A stretch of DNA of 64,000 nt from Pirellula sp. (lineage in GTDB: Bacteria > Planctomycetota > Planctomycetia > Pirellulales > Pirellulaceae): positions 1-64,000 of the forward strand of contig JAJTFB010000008.1 in assembly GCA_021300015.1 (NCBI GenBank). The letters run 5' to 3'. Shown here piece by piece: positions 43,952 to 52,609 of the stretch. Position numbers and translations under genes: made by a program. How positions within the stretch are numbered: position 1 is the stretch's first letter; each line of letters opens with the position of its first letter. Below the pieces are notes generated by a model that was not told the DNA's origin, ran no database searches, and saw nothing but the letters and a program-made list of their open reading frames with translations.

Positions 43952-45070
43952 TCACGAGAGGTTGCAAATCGGATCGATGCTTTCTCGATCGTCTGCAGGT
44001 TCTAAGTTCGATGGGGCGTCGATCCCGGCGTATTTTGGGAAGTACTCTTCGACCACTTTGTAGAATTGCTCTTGGTTTTCGACGCGTGAGATGTGGGCTC
44101 GGAAGTGTCGCGCGCCGTGTTTGTTTTGAGCGTAGCAGCAAGCGAATTTTCGCATGAGCATTGTACCGCGGTGGACACCGAAGCGTTCGACGACAAGGTC
44201 GTAGTGGTGGAGCATGATTTTGCGTTGCTCTTCGATCGTCGGATCCGGTGGGATCGGCCGTCCTTCGAGAGCCGCTGCGGCTTGGGAAAAGAGCCAGGGC
44301 TTACCGAGGCTTGCTCGCGCGATCATGATCCCGTCGACGTTGTAGTTCTGGTAGGCAAAGAGGACTTGCTCGGCGGTTTCCAGATCGCCGTTGCCGATAA
44401 TCGGCATGCGGTCCAGGTGCTGCTTGATCTCTGAGATACGATCCCAGTCTGCAGAACCTCTGAAGAAGTCTTCGGCGGTCCGACCGTGGACGGTCAAGGC
44501 CGACGCACCGGCGCGTTCGACGGTCTTTGCCACCTCGATGTAGTTCATCGAATCCCGTGTGCAACCGAGCCGCATCTTGGCCGTCACGGGTGTGGGCCAG
44601 CAGGCTTCGACCAGCCGGGAGATGATCGCGTACATGCGTTCCGGGTCGCGAAGCAGGTAGGAGCCGCTGTGGGCTTTTTCGGTGACTTGCTTGACCGGGC
44701 AGCCAAAGTTGATGTCCACGACGCTCACTCGGTATTCCTCGACGAGCCTTCGACCGACCTTGGCCATCGTCTCGGGATCGTTGTCCCAGATCTGGACGGC
44801 CAGAGGCCTGGGCTCTTGGGCGATACCCCAGAGTCGGTCGGGATGTTCGCAGTCGTGTTCGTCGAGCCAGACAAATCCGCTGGCATTGACCATTTCGGTG
44901 GCTTGGAGACCCGCTCCACCGAACTCGCGGACGATCTGACGGTAGGCATAATTGGTATAGCCTGCCATCGGAGCCTGGAAAATCGGTGGATAAACCTCCA
45001 TCGGACCGATTTGGACCGGTTTTGGAGGCCGGGATGTGCTTGGTTGGGGTGAGCCTAAATTCGATTCCAT
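43952..45070 (-). CDS. tRNA-dihydrouridine synthase (DusB-like)
   Basis: 372 aa from the ATG at 45070; an upstream in-frame extension to 45442 is rejected because it consists of short repeats and lies over the neighbouring gene. TIM-barrel flavoprotein: IFQAPMAGYTNYAYRQIV, VVDINFGCPVKQVTEKAHSG with the catalytic Cys near 122, TAKMRLGCTRDS, LTVHGRTAEDFF, MPIIGNGDL, and the RNA-binding helical C-terminus. It reduces uridine in tRNA D-loops. Divergent from the DUF4416 gene. Confidence 0.88.
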   Translation of the reverse strand: MESNLGSPQPSTSRPPKPVQIGPMEVYPPIFQAPMAGYTNYAYRQIVREFGGAGLQATEMVNASGFVWLDEHDCEHPDRLWGIAQEPRPLAVQIWDNDPETMAKVGRRLVEEYRVSVVDINFGCPVKQVTEKAHSGSYLLRDPERMYAIISRLVEACWPTPVTAKMRLGCTRDSMNYIEVAKTVERAGASALTVHGRTAEDFFRGSADWDRISEIKQHLDRMPIIGNGDLETAEQVLFAYQNYNVDGIMIARASLGKPWLFSQAAAALEGRPIPPDPTIEEQRKIMLHHYDLVVERFGVHRGTMLMRKFACCYAQNKHGARHFRAHISRVENQEQFYKVVEEYFPKYAGIDAPSNLEPADDRESIDPICNLS

Positions 45071-45741
45071 ACGTAATACTGTACCTATCTCGGAGCATTT
45101 CGCCGAGCCCAACCCAGTTCGCCCGATCCAACCCAGTTCGCCCAATCCAAACCAGTTCGCCCAATCGTTTTCTGAGGACTGCCCTCGAGCGGCTCGAGGC
45201 GCATTGGGGCAAAATCGCCGCTCTGGGCCAAGCGTTCGATTTCGTCGAATCCCCCTACTATTTGCGAACCATGCTCGTGCCGCAGCCACCTGAAAGCAAG
45301 CCATCCGGGAGCCAACACGATCGGAGCCAACACGATCAGCCCCCCAGAGCGCTCCGAAAACAAATGGCCCTGTTTGCCGACCCCTACGACCCGGCGGAAC
45401 TCGCCGCCGACAAGCTCCAATCGAACCGTTGGGAGCGGGCATGGACCGAGGAACTGGCCTTGAGCCAGGACGACTCGAAAAGGCTGATCAACATCGATCC
45501 GGGCTATTTGAGCATGACGAAATTGGTTTTGGCGTCGACCAAGAACCGGGAGCATCGGATCTACCTTCGCGACGGCATTTACGCCGAGGTGACGTTGGCC
45601 TTTCGCGATCAAGCTTGGACGTCGATGCCCTGGACGTATGCGGACTACCAACGCCCAGATGTCTTGGAGTTTCTCAAGCTTGCCCGCAAGGGCTTTACGA
45701 GCAATCTAGCTTCTCGCAGTCCCACAGAAAGCGATCCATGA
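45034..45741 (+). CDS. DUF4416 family protein
   Basis: About 235 aa. The start is uncertain: ATGs at 44986 and 45034 both reach into the opposite Dus gene; the recognisable family begins after the 19-bp repeats with LRTALERLEAHWGKI and FDFVESPYY. Core motif LINIDPGYLSMTKLVLASTK, then HRIYLRDGIYAEVTLAF and SMPWTYADYQRPDVLEFL, as in DUF4416. Function unknown. The final TGA overlaps the next ATG (ATGA), so translation of the WecA/MraY-like gene is coupled to it. Confidence 0.75.
   Translation: MCLVGVSLNSIPYVILYLSRSISPSPTQFARSNPVRPIQTSSPNRFLRTALERLEAHWGKIAALGQAFDFVESPYYLRTMLVPQPPESKPSGSQHDRSQHDQPPRALRKQMALFADPYDPAELAADKLQSNRWERAWTEELALSQDDSKRLINIDPGYLSMTKLVLASTKNREHRIYLRDGIYAEVTLAFRDQAWTSMPWTYADYQRPDVLEFLKLARKGFTSNLASRSPTESDP
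45111..45167 (+). repeat. 19-bp tandem repeat x3
   Basis: Three near-identical units AACCCAGTTCGCCCGATCC. They lie in the start region of the DUF4416 gene, just upstream of the Dus ATG on the other strand. Confidence 0.8.
45308..45337 (+). repeat. 15-bp tandem repeat x2 in DUF4416 gene
   Basis: Two exact units of GGAGCCAACACGATC, coding SQHDR-type residues in a probable loop. Confidence 0.8.
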
Positions 45742-46863
45742 GCCGTAGCCAAATCCTCTTCGGTGCATCGGTTCTGGCAGTGCTGCTGATCGCCTGTGCG
45801 GTATCCTTGCTGGTCGTCGGTTGGGTCAAAAGGAATGCCCTAAGGCTCGGGCTGATCGATCTTCCCAACGAGCGCAAGGTCCACACGAGTCCGATCCCGC
45901 GTGGGGGTGGGCTGGGGATTTGGTTGGGCGTTTTGTCGGTTTTTGCGTTAGGAACCCTCGCGGTGGCGTTTGCCAATACTTGGCCAAAGCTCACCGAGCA
46001 GGCCCTGCCTGCGAGCCTTATGGAATTGATCCCCGGGATGTGGTCCAAGCTCGGTTCGATATGGCTGCTGCTCGCAGGCGGCTCAGTGGTCGCTTTGCTG
46101 GGGCTCATGGACGATCGTTTTGGACTCGATTGGAAAGTGCGCATCGCGGTGGAATTTGCAGTCGCGGCGTCCGTCGTCTACGGACTGAAACTCCAATTGA
46201 CCGCCTACATCGATCTTCCTTGGTTGACCCCGATCCTGAGCGTTTTTTGGATCGTCATGCTGATCAATTCCTTCAACATGCTCGACAACATGGACGCCTT
46301 GAGCGCGGGGGTCGGGAATGCTTGCCCTGATGCTTCTGAGTTCGCCTGAGCCGGCCCAAGGCCAACCGCAATGGTTCGTGGCGATCATGGTCCTGGCGCT
46401 TCTGGGCGGATTGCTGGGCTTTCTCCGTTACAATTGGCCCCCTGCCTTGATCTTCATGGGGGATTCGGGAAGCTATTTTGTCGGTTACTGGATCGCGGTG
46501 ACAACTTTGTTATCTACGTATTCGGGAGCTCAGGGGCAAGCTCCCCATGCGGTGTTCGCTCCGCTGTGTTTGTTAGCCGTCCCGATCTATGATACTTTAA
46601 GCGTCATCGCGATTCGATTGCGCGAGGGTCGCAGCCCATTTCAAGCCGACAAGAAGCACTTTTCCCATCGACTCGTCGAGCTGGGGATGACCAAAAAGCA
46701 GGCCGTCGGGGCGATTTATCTCGCGACGCTCACGTGCTCGTTGGGCGCTTTGCTTTTGCCTCGAACCGATTGGATCGGGGCCGGTCTAGTGCTCGGGATA
46801 GTCCTTGCGATGATGGCTTGGATCGCGCTGCTAGAGAATTTCACGAGCAGAAAACGTTCCTGA
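45738..46863 (+). pseudogene. WecA/MraY-like prenyl-phosphate sugar transferase, frameshifted
   Basis: The frame from ATG 45738 reads to NMLDNMDALSAGV, then stops after GNACPDASEFA at 46349; the remainder is in the next frame from ~46318 (MLALMLLSS ... LRYNWPPALIFMGDSGSYFVG). Removing one G from the run in GTCGGGAATG (~46312-46316) restores a single 374-aa membrane protein with all motifs: LMDDRFGLDW near 124, NMLDNMD near 180, FMGDSGSYFVGY, ADKKHFSHRL. The enzyme moves a sugar phosphate to undecaprenyl phosphate, starting envelope polysaccharides. Fits with the downstream O-antigen ligase-like gene. Either a real +1 mutation or a consensus error; homopolymer position suggests the latter. Confidence 0.8.
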
Positions 46864-46948
46864 CCCAATGGCTCTAGGGCTGACAATTCGGATGGTCTTT
46901 GACGGCCATCGCATGATTCCAACGCGACTTTAACACGACGGTTTATCG

Positions 46949-49666
46949 ATGTCCTCTTCGTTGCCTTTTTCGATCGGTTCTGATCCAGCGGTTTTGCCCA
47001 AGGGACCTGATGCTTCTGGGGCTGATATTTCTGGGACTGGGTTTTCACCCGAACCGCAGTCGACTCTCGGGAGGTTCGCAGAGGCTGCATCTTTGGTGTT
47101 GCTTGCGCTGCTGTTGGTCCTCTCGCTCTGGTGGCCTTGCGATACGGCCATCTCGGTAGCCAAGGGGGATTCGTTCTGGCATATTGGGCTTTCGCTGGGT
47201 GTGTTTTTTTTCGCTGCGATCCTTGCAGGCTCGGTCGTTCGAACGGTCGCTTGGCAACGCATGTCGGTGCTCTGGCTGCTGATCGCGATGGTCATCGCTT
47301 GGCATGCTTTGGTTACGGGATATTCGATCGGACGGGTCAACTCAAAGAATGCGATCTACGGATTCTGGCAATCGACGGCCTTGTGGTGTTTGATCCCCTC
47401 GGTCGCTTGGTTGGCCCGGACTCCCGAGCGAGCCGCAAGGCTGCTCAAGCTCTGGTGGGTCATCGCCTTGTTTGTGATCTTATGGGGCTTTTGGGAGTAC
47501 GCCGTGCTCCAACCTTCGCAGCAAGCCCAGTTGGCCAAGGACCGTATCGGATACTTGCAAGCCAACAAGATCGATCCGGATTCGTCTGCTGCGGTGTTGA
47601 TTGTCAATCGCATCGAGAGCACCGAGGTCCTGAGTGTCTTTGCCTTGGCCAATTCCTATGCCGGTTTTCTCGTGGCCCTCTGGCCGCTTTGGTTCGGCTG
47701 GATGCTCCAGGGCTTGGGTCGATCCGCAGAGTCTCTCTCGGAGGGCAAATCCCAGGCTAGCCATGCGAATCGATTTTCCGACCGCGCCGTTTGGCTTGTC
47801 CCTCTGATCTTGGTCATCGCCACAGGGTTCGCTCTGTTGCTGACCAAAAGCCGGACAGCATGGCTTGCGACCGGAGTTACCGCGGTCCTTGCGATGCTGC
47901 TCGATCCGATTTTGCGAAGCAATCTTGGGAGATGGATCAAGCAAAAGCCTGGCGTATTCGCTGGTCTTGGTGCCATGCTGCTGGGCCTCTTCGGCGCAGT
48001 CTATGCGATCGATCCTTTGATTTTCCAAGAGGCGGGCAAGTCCCTGGCCTATCGGATGGACTACTGGCGGGGGGCTTGGAAACTGATCACCGAAGAACCG
48101 TTGTTCGGTTTCGGTTCGCTGAACTTCCAGACAACGTATTTGCAAGTCAAAGCGATAACCGCTTCGGAATCGCCTGCCGACCCTCATAACTTCCTGCTCG
48201 AGCTTGCTCACAGCGGCGGCCTAGTGCTCTTGGGTCTTACGGTCCTGCTGATGGTTTGCTTGTCGTTTTTTCAGCTTCGTTCGCGTTTGTTCCGATCCGA
48301 TAAACTCAGCGAGCCATTTTTCAACGAGCCATTTTTCAACAGGCCGGTTTTCACCGAGCCAGTGGGGACCTCGATGCACGGACCGAAGTGGTTTTGGGGC
48401 GGAGCGATCATCGCGTCGATCTTGGTCTTTTTGTTCGCCTTTTTTACCGCGGGAGATCTGGAGTTCTATGGCACGGCGATTGTCTTGGCTGGAGCCTTGG
48501 CCTTCGGGGTTTGGCTGACTCGCAGCCCTGCGGCGAGCGATTCGGTGTATCTGCTTGTTAAGAATCATCCGGTTTTGTTTCTCGTTTCCTTTCTAGGGGT
48601 CTTGGTCCACTTCTTAGCCTCCGGCGGCTGGATGTTCCCAGGGACGATGGTCTCACCGGCGATCGCTTTAGGATGGTGGATTGCCGGTGCGAATTGGGCC
48701 GAGTCGACCCAAAGGCCAGTCCAACCCAGTGCGCCGGTCCAACCCAGTGCGTTCGGTCGCTCCAAAGGGGTCCTCGCAGCGCTGGCGATTCTCGGCCTGT
48801 GGGTTTGGTCGATGGCCATGCCATGGTTCCAAGCCCAGAGGGCTTATGCTGCCTTCCCCAAGGACAGTAAAACCGGCCGGCTGGTGCTCGATAAAGCCAT
48901 TGCTGAGAAGAGCTTGCCGACGGTCGACGAGTACTTTACTCTGGTCACCTCGGCTCCTTTGGATCCCGATTTAGCCAGGTGGGGAATGGAGTTCTCGGGG
49001 GCGGTCATGGATTCGGATATTCCGGTTTCGGAAAAAGCCAGTTGGTTGCACCAGTTCCAGCAAGCATGCAAATTCCTTATCGAGAGAAGCCCTAAGGATT
49101 CGACCGCTTATGCCGACGCGGCCGTCGAGTCGTTGCGAACCTCGATCGGTCAAACGCTCGACACATCCCTGACCGAAGAGATGGCCTTTCGCCGCCAGGG
49201 GGGCGGACCTGCCCTCCGAGGACCCTCGGCCAGTGGAGGAGCCCGATCCAGGGGAGGTGCCGCTCGAGCGACAGCCACGCGCACGATCGGGACACAGCTC
49301 CAAGAAGACTCTTTGCGGTACTACCAGGAGGCGACCAAGTACGCACCAGCGAATGCCGAACTGCATCTCCAGACGGCCATCGTCGCTGCGATGTTGGGCA
49401 ATTGGAAAGTCTGCGAAGCGAAGCTCGATCAGGCCGAGGAAATCGATCGGGAAACCAAGCATCGGGACCGAAAAATCGAAGCGGCCCGAATCTGGATCCC
49501 GCACGAGTTGGCACCTTTGCTCGGGGACCGAGCCAAGTCGGCTAAGAAAATTCCCGAGGACTCGAGCCCCCAATGGGATACGTTCAAGAGGCTGGTCGAT
49601 CGGAGCGATTCGGTTCCGGGTGAACCTGTTCGGCAAATGCTGCGTAGCTTTTTCAATAAACCCTAG
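46949..49666 (+). CDS. O-antigen ligase-like (Wzy_C) membrane protein with C-terminal TPR-like region
   Basis: 905 aa. About 12 membrane helices in the first 620 residues; the Wzy_C core is around FALLLTKSRTAWLATGVTAV and GFGSLNFQTTYLQVKA with PADPHNFLLELAHSGG. These enzymes polymerise or transfer polysaccharide in the outer envelope. The last ~240 residues are soluble helices with TPR-like pairs (DSLRYYQEATKYAPANAELH). Contains in-gene tandem repeats: 15-bp units at 48311-48355 (EPFFN) and 18-bp units at 48719-48754 (VQPSAP). 27 bp before the DUF1573 gene. Confidence 0.8.
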   Translation: MSSSLPFSIGSDPAVLPKGPDASGADISGTGFSPEPQSTLGRFAEAASLVLLALLLVLSLWWPCDTAISVAKGDSFWHIGLSLGVFFFAAILAGSVVRTVAWQRMSVLWLLIAMVIAWHALVTGYSIGRVNSKNAIYGFWQSTALWCLIPSVAWLARTPERAARLLKLWWVIALFVILWGFWEYAVLQPSQQAQLAKDRIGYLQANKIDPDSSAAVLIVNRIESTEVLSVFALANSYAGFLVALWPLWFGWMLQGLGRSAESLSEGKSQASHANRFSDRAVWLVPLILVIATGFALLLTKSRTAWLATGVTAVLAMLLDPILRSNLGRWIKQKPGVFAGLGAMLLGLFGAVYAIDPLIFQEAGKSLAYRMDYWRGAWKLITEEPLFGFGSLNFQTTYLQVKAITASESPADPHNFLLELAHSGGLVLLGLTVLLMVCLSFFQLRSRLFRSDKLSEPFFNEPFFNRPVFTEPVGTSMHGPKWFWGGAIIASILVFLFAFFTAGDLEFYGTAIVLAGALAFGVWLTRSPAASDSVYLLVKNHPVLFLVSFLGVLVHFLASGGWMFPGTMVSPAIALGWWIAGANWAESTQRPVQPSAPVQPSAFGRSKGVLAALAILGLWVWSMAMPWFQAQRAYAAFPKDSKTGRLVLDKAIAEKSLPTVDEYFTLVTSAPLDPDLARWGMEFSGAVMDSDIPVSEKASWLHQFQQACKFLIERSPKDSTAYADAAVESLRTSIGQTLDTSLTEEMAFRRQGGGPALRGPSASGGARSRGGAARATATRTIGTQLQEDSLRYYQEATKYAPANAELHLQTAIVAAMLGNWKVCEAKLDQAEEIDRETKHRDRKIEAARIWIPHELAPLLGDRAKSAKKIPEDSSPQWDTFKRLVDRSDSVPGEPVRQMLRSFFNKP

Positions 49667-49693
49667 CTCCTTTTCCTTTTTCGATCCGTCACC

Positions 49694-50911
49694 ATGCGCA
49701 GTCTTCTACTCCTTATTTCCTGCATAGGCCTAGGGTTCGGACTAGCCAAGTTCGATCACGACCGGCGTTTCTCCGGGGTAAAGAACCTCATGGGAAGCGC
49801 CAAGGGGGTGACGACCGAGTCGGGTAGTGACGCGGTCCAATCCGAAGTCCAAAAGCTCAACGCACAAAAAGTCGGCAGGATCACCGTCGTCAACGGGGCC
49901 GAACTCGATTTCGGGATGATGATGAAGGGAACCAAACGTTCCCATAAATTTGTCTTCAAAAACGTCGGCGAAGCCGATGCAAAGATTTGGTTCAAGGCCA
50001 GTACCTGCAAATGCACGGTCGGCAAGTTCACCGACGCGATCCTCAAGCCCGGCGAGGAAACCGACGTCGAACTCGAATGGAAAGCCGAAAGTGTGCTGGA
50101 TGATTTCTCTCAAACAGCCACCATCGGAAGCGATTGTCCAAGCCAAGAAGAGGTCAAACTCGTCATCCGTGGGCGCATCGGCCAAGCTTACGTTTTTGAT
50201 CCACCGGCCCATAGCATCGGCGATTTGCTTTCGAGCCAACAGAACGAAATCAAGTTCCGAATCTATTCGTTCCAATCCGTCCCGTTGAAAATCGGCGGAG
50301 GCCAGGTCAAGGATTCGATCCTGTCGAAAAAAGTCCGCTTCGAAGCCGAAGAAGAGGTCGTCATCGAACCAGGCCAATTTCCGGATCTAGCCGATGCCCG
50401 TCGCTACACCGATTGCAAGATGACTCTGCTGCCCGGACTGCCGGCCGGCCCGCTGAACCTCGACCTACAAATTACCCGACACAACGAGGGGGGGCCCGAC
50501 GAAGAGTTTCTTCTCTACAACGTGCGAGGTCGGGTCGTGACCCCCATTCGGGTCATCGCTGGGGACGATTACAACGAAACCCGAAATATCTTGACGATCG
50601 GCACGGCTAAGTCCTCCCAGGGAATCAAGAAGAGCTTCATGCTCTCGATCCGTACCGACGATTTCCCAGGTGATCCGAATATAAGGATCGCTAAAGTCAT
50701 CCCGGAACAACTCAAGGCTTCGATCGGAACCCCCAAGATTTCTACGACTCAGCGGATCTATCCCATCCTTTTGGAAATCCCCCCCGGAAGCGATCCAGTC
50801 GAATTTGACGGAACCTTCAGCAAGGATTTCGGAAAAATCGTGATCGAAACGGATATGGAAACCTCACCGACGATTCCGATGTACCTTAAGTTCCGTTTGA
50901 CCGAGGATTGA
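49694..50911 (+). CDS. DUF1573 secreted protein
   Basis: 405 aa. N-terminal hydrophobic segment (SLLLLISCIGLGFGLAKF). Residues ~70-160 are an immunoglobulin-like DUF1573 domain: GAELDFGMMMKGTKRSHKFV, KASTCKCTVGKFT, LKPGEETDVELEWKAE. The CKC pair after a strand is typical. The rest has two more sandwich-like segments. Planctomycete and Bacteroidetes homologs are exported; no catalytic role known. In the same run as the cytochrome gene (27-bp gaps). Confidence 0.85.
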   Translation: MRSLLLLISCIGLGFGLAKFDHDRRFSGVKNLMGSAKGVTTESGSDAVQSEVQKLNAQKVGRITVVNGAELDFGMMMKGTKRSHKFVFKNVGEADAKIWFKASTCKCTVGKFTDAILKPGEETDVELEWKAESVLDDFSQTATIGSDCPSQEEVKLVIRGRIGQAYVFDPPAHSIGDLLSSQQNEIKFRIYSFQSVPLKIGGGQVKDSILSKKVRFEAEEEVVIEPGQFPDLADARRYTDCKMTLLPGLPAGPLNLDLQITRHNEGGPDEEFLLYNVRGRVVTPIRVIAGDDYNETRNILTIGTAKSSQGIKKSFMLSIRTDDFPGDPNIRIAKVIPEQLKASIGTPKISTTQRIYPILLEIPPGSDPVEFDGTFSKDFGKIVIETDMETSPTIPMYLKFRLTED

Positions 50912-50938
50912 TCACCCGCGAAACGCAAGAGTTAGTCC

Positions 50939-52561
50939 GTGAAACGCACGCTTTGGACCCTGCTGGCTGTCTGCACCCCGCTGAGCCTCTTCGGAAGTTT
51001 GCTCTGGGCTCAGCCCCCTCGACTGCGGCTCGGACAACGCAATACCGCCCCGGTTCAGCAGAAAACTCAGCCACCCAAGCCTGCCGAAGCACAGCCGATA
51101 GCAAAGCCCGCCTCCGATCCGCCGATCAACGTCGCGACCGAGGAAGAAAAGAACCAGAAAATCGCCGCGGATTGGAACAATCCATGGCTGGTTTTCTACG
51201 TCACCGGAAACCAAAGCGGCTATCTCGAACCCTGCGGTTGCACTGGCCTAGCCAACCAAAAAGGGGGGATCAATCGCAAAGACACCCTTTTGACGAGCCT
51301 CGTGAACCGAGGTTGGCAAGTCATGGCCCTCGATGCGGGCGACCAAGTCCGTCGCGATGGGACCCAGTCGGAGATCAAGTTCAACTGGACGGCCCAAGCC
51401 TTTCGTCAAATGGGGTATGCCGCGAGCACCTACGGTGCAAAAGACCTGCTCCTCTCGGACAACATCCTCGTCTCGATCCTCGACGAGAACGGCAAAAACA
51501 ACCTGTTCGTCTCTGCCAATGTCAGCATGCTACCCGACGAAGATCTCCGTTACAGGGTTCTGAGCGTCCAAGGCCCAGACAAGAAACCTCGCAAGATCGG
51601 TATTACCGGAGTGCTCGGCGAGGAAACCCTCAGAGCTCAAGGACAAAACAAACAGGACTTTTTTAGCATCTCGCCGGCCATTCCAGCGCTCCAAGAGGTC
51701 GCCCAGAAACTTCGAGCCGAGCAGTGCGACTACCAAGTCCTTATCGCTAACGCGAGTCTCGAGGAGACCAAGAAAATCGTCCAAGCCGTTCCGGGGTTCC
51801 AGTTGGTCGTCACTTCAGGGGGCTTCGGGGAACCGACATACCGTCCTGAGGTCCTTCCGGGGACTTCCACAGAGATCGTCCAGGCCGGGACCAAGGGGAT
51901 GTATGCAGGGATCGTCGGGCTCTTTGAAGATCCCTCGCAACCGACCCGTTACCAACGCATCGCCTTGAGCTCGCAGTTCGAGGACTCCCCTCGCATGCTC
52001 GAGCTATTCGAGAAGTACCAAGACGAGTTGCGCAACAAGTCCGATGAGAACTTCGCAGCCTTGGGCTTGAGGCCAGCGACCCATCCGACGGGAAACGAAT
52101 TTGTCGGGACCTCCAAGTGTGGTGAGTGCCATACGACGGCCCATGCGATTTGGGAGAAAACCCCGCATGCCCACGCGACCGAATCGATCGTCCATCCTCC
52201 CGAACGATCGATGGCAAGGCACTTTGACCCCGAATGCATCTCGTGCCATGTCACAGGCTGGAACCCCCAAAAGTATCGGCCTTACAAATCGGGTTACGAA
52301 ACGCTCGAAGGGTCGCCCGAGCTCCACGGGAGCGGATGCGAGAACTGCCATGGGCCCGGCTCGGAGCACGTTCGTGCCGAAGAGGACGCAAGCGCCGATA
52401 AAAAACAACTTGAGGAACTGCGCGTCGCGATGCGATTGACCTTGGCCAATGCCCAAGACAAGTGCTTGGAGTGCCATGACATCGACAACAGCCCCGACTT
52501 CCACAAAGAAGGTGCCTTTGAGAAATTCTGGGAGCAGGTCAAACACGTCGGCAAGGATTAG
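50939..52561 (+). CDS. Exported multiheme cytochrome c with UshA-like N-terminal domain
   Basis: 540 aa starting at GTG 50939, which gives a signal peptide (LWTLLAVCTPLSLFGSLLWA). The N-terminal domain (~85-375) is a calcineurin/5'-nucleotidase-like fold: VTGNQSGYLEPCGCTG followed by GGINRKDTLL, and ALDAGDQVRRDG. Four C-x2-C-H heme sites: CGECH near 394, CISCH near 435, CENCH near 467, CLECH near 509. Similar fused proteins are linked with periplasmic electron flow in planctomycetes. Two-domain order and cytochrome are clear; metal residues in the first domain look partly lost. Confidence 0.85.
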   Translation: MKRTLWTLLAVCTPLSLFGSLLWAQPPRLRLGQRNTAPVQQKTQPPKPAEAQPIAKPASDPPINVATEEEKNQKIAADWNNPWLVFYVTGNQSGYLEPCGCTGLANQKGGINRKDTLLTSLVNRGWQVMALDAGDQVRRDGTQSEIKFNWTAQAFRQMGYAASTYGAKDLLLSDNILVSILDENGKNNLFVSANVSMLPDEDLRYRVLSVQGPDKKPRKIGITGVLGEETLRAQGQNKQDFFSISPAIPALQEVAQKLRAEQCDYQVLIANASLEETKKIVQAVPGFQLVVTSGGFGEPTYRPEVLPGTSTEIVQAGTKGMYAGIVGLFEDPSQPTRYQRIALSSQFEDSPRMLELFEKYQDELRNKSDENFAALGLRPATHPTGNEFVGTSKCGECHTTAHAIWEKTPHAHATESIVHPPERSMARHFDPECISCHVTGWNPQKYRPYKSGYETLEGSPELHGSGCENCHGPGSEHVRAEEDASADKKQLEELRVAMRLTLANAQDKCLECHDIDNSPDFHKEGAFEKFWEQVKHVGKD

Positions 52562-52609
52562 CTCTGTCGATTGCTTTGTCGATTAGCTTTGTCTGGGGCC
52601 CTGTGCCAT

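Noticed and set aside
45071-45442. N-terminal extension of the Dus enzyme
   Set aside because: Made of short tandem repeats and over the DUF4416 coding region; family starts at 45070.
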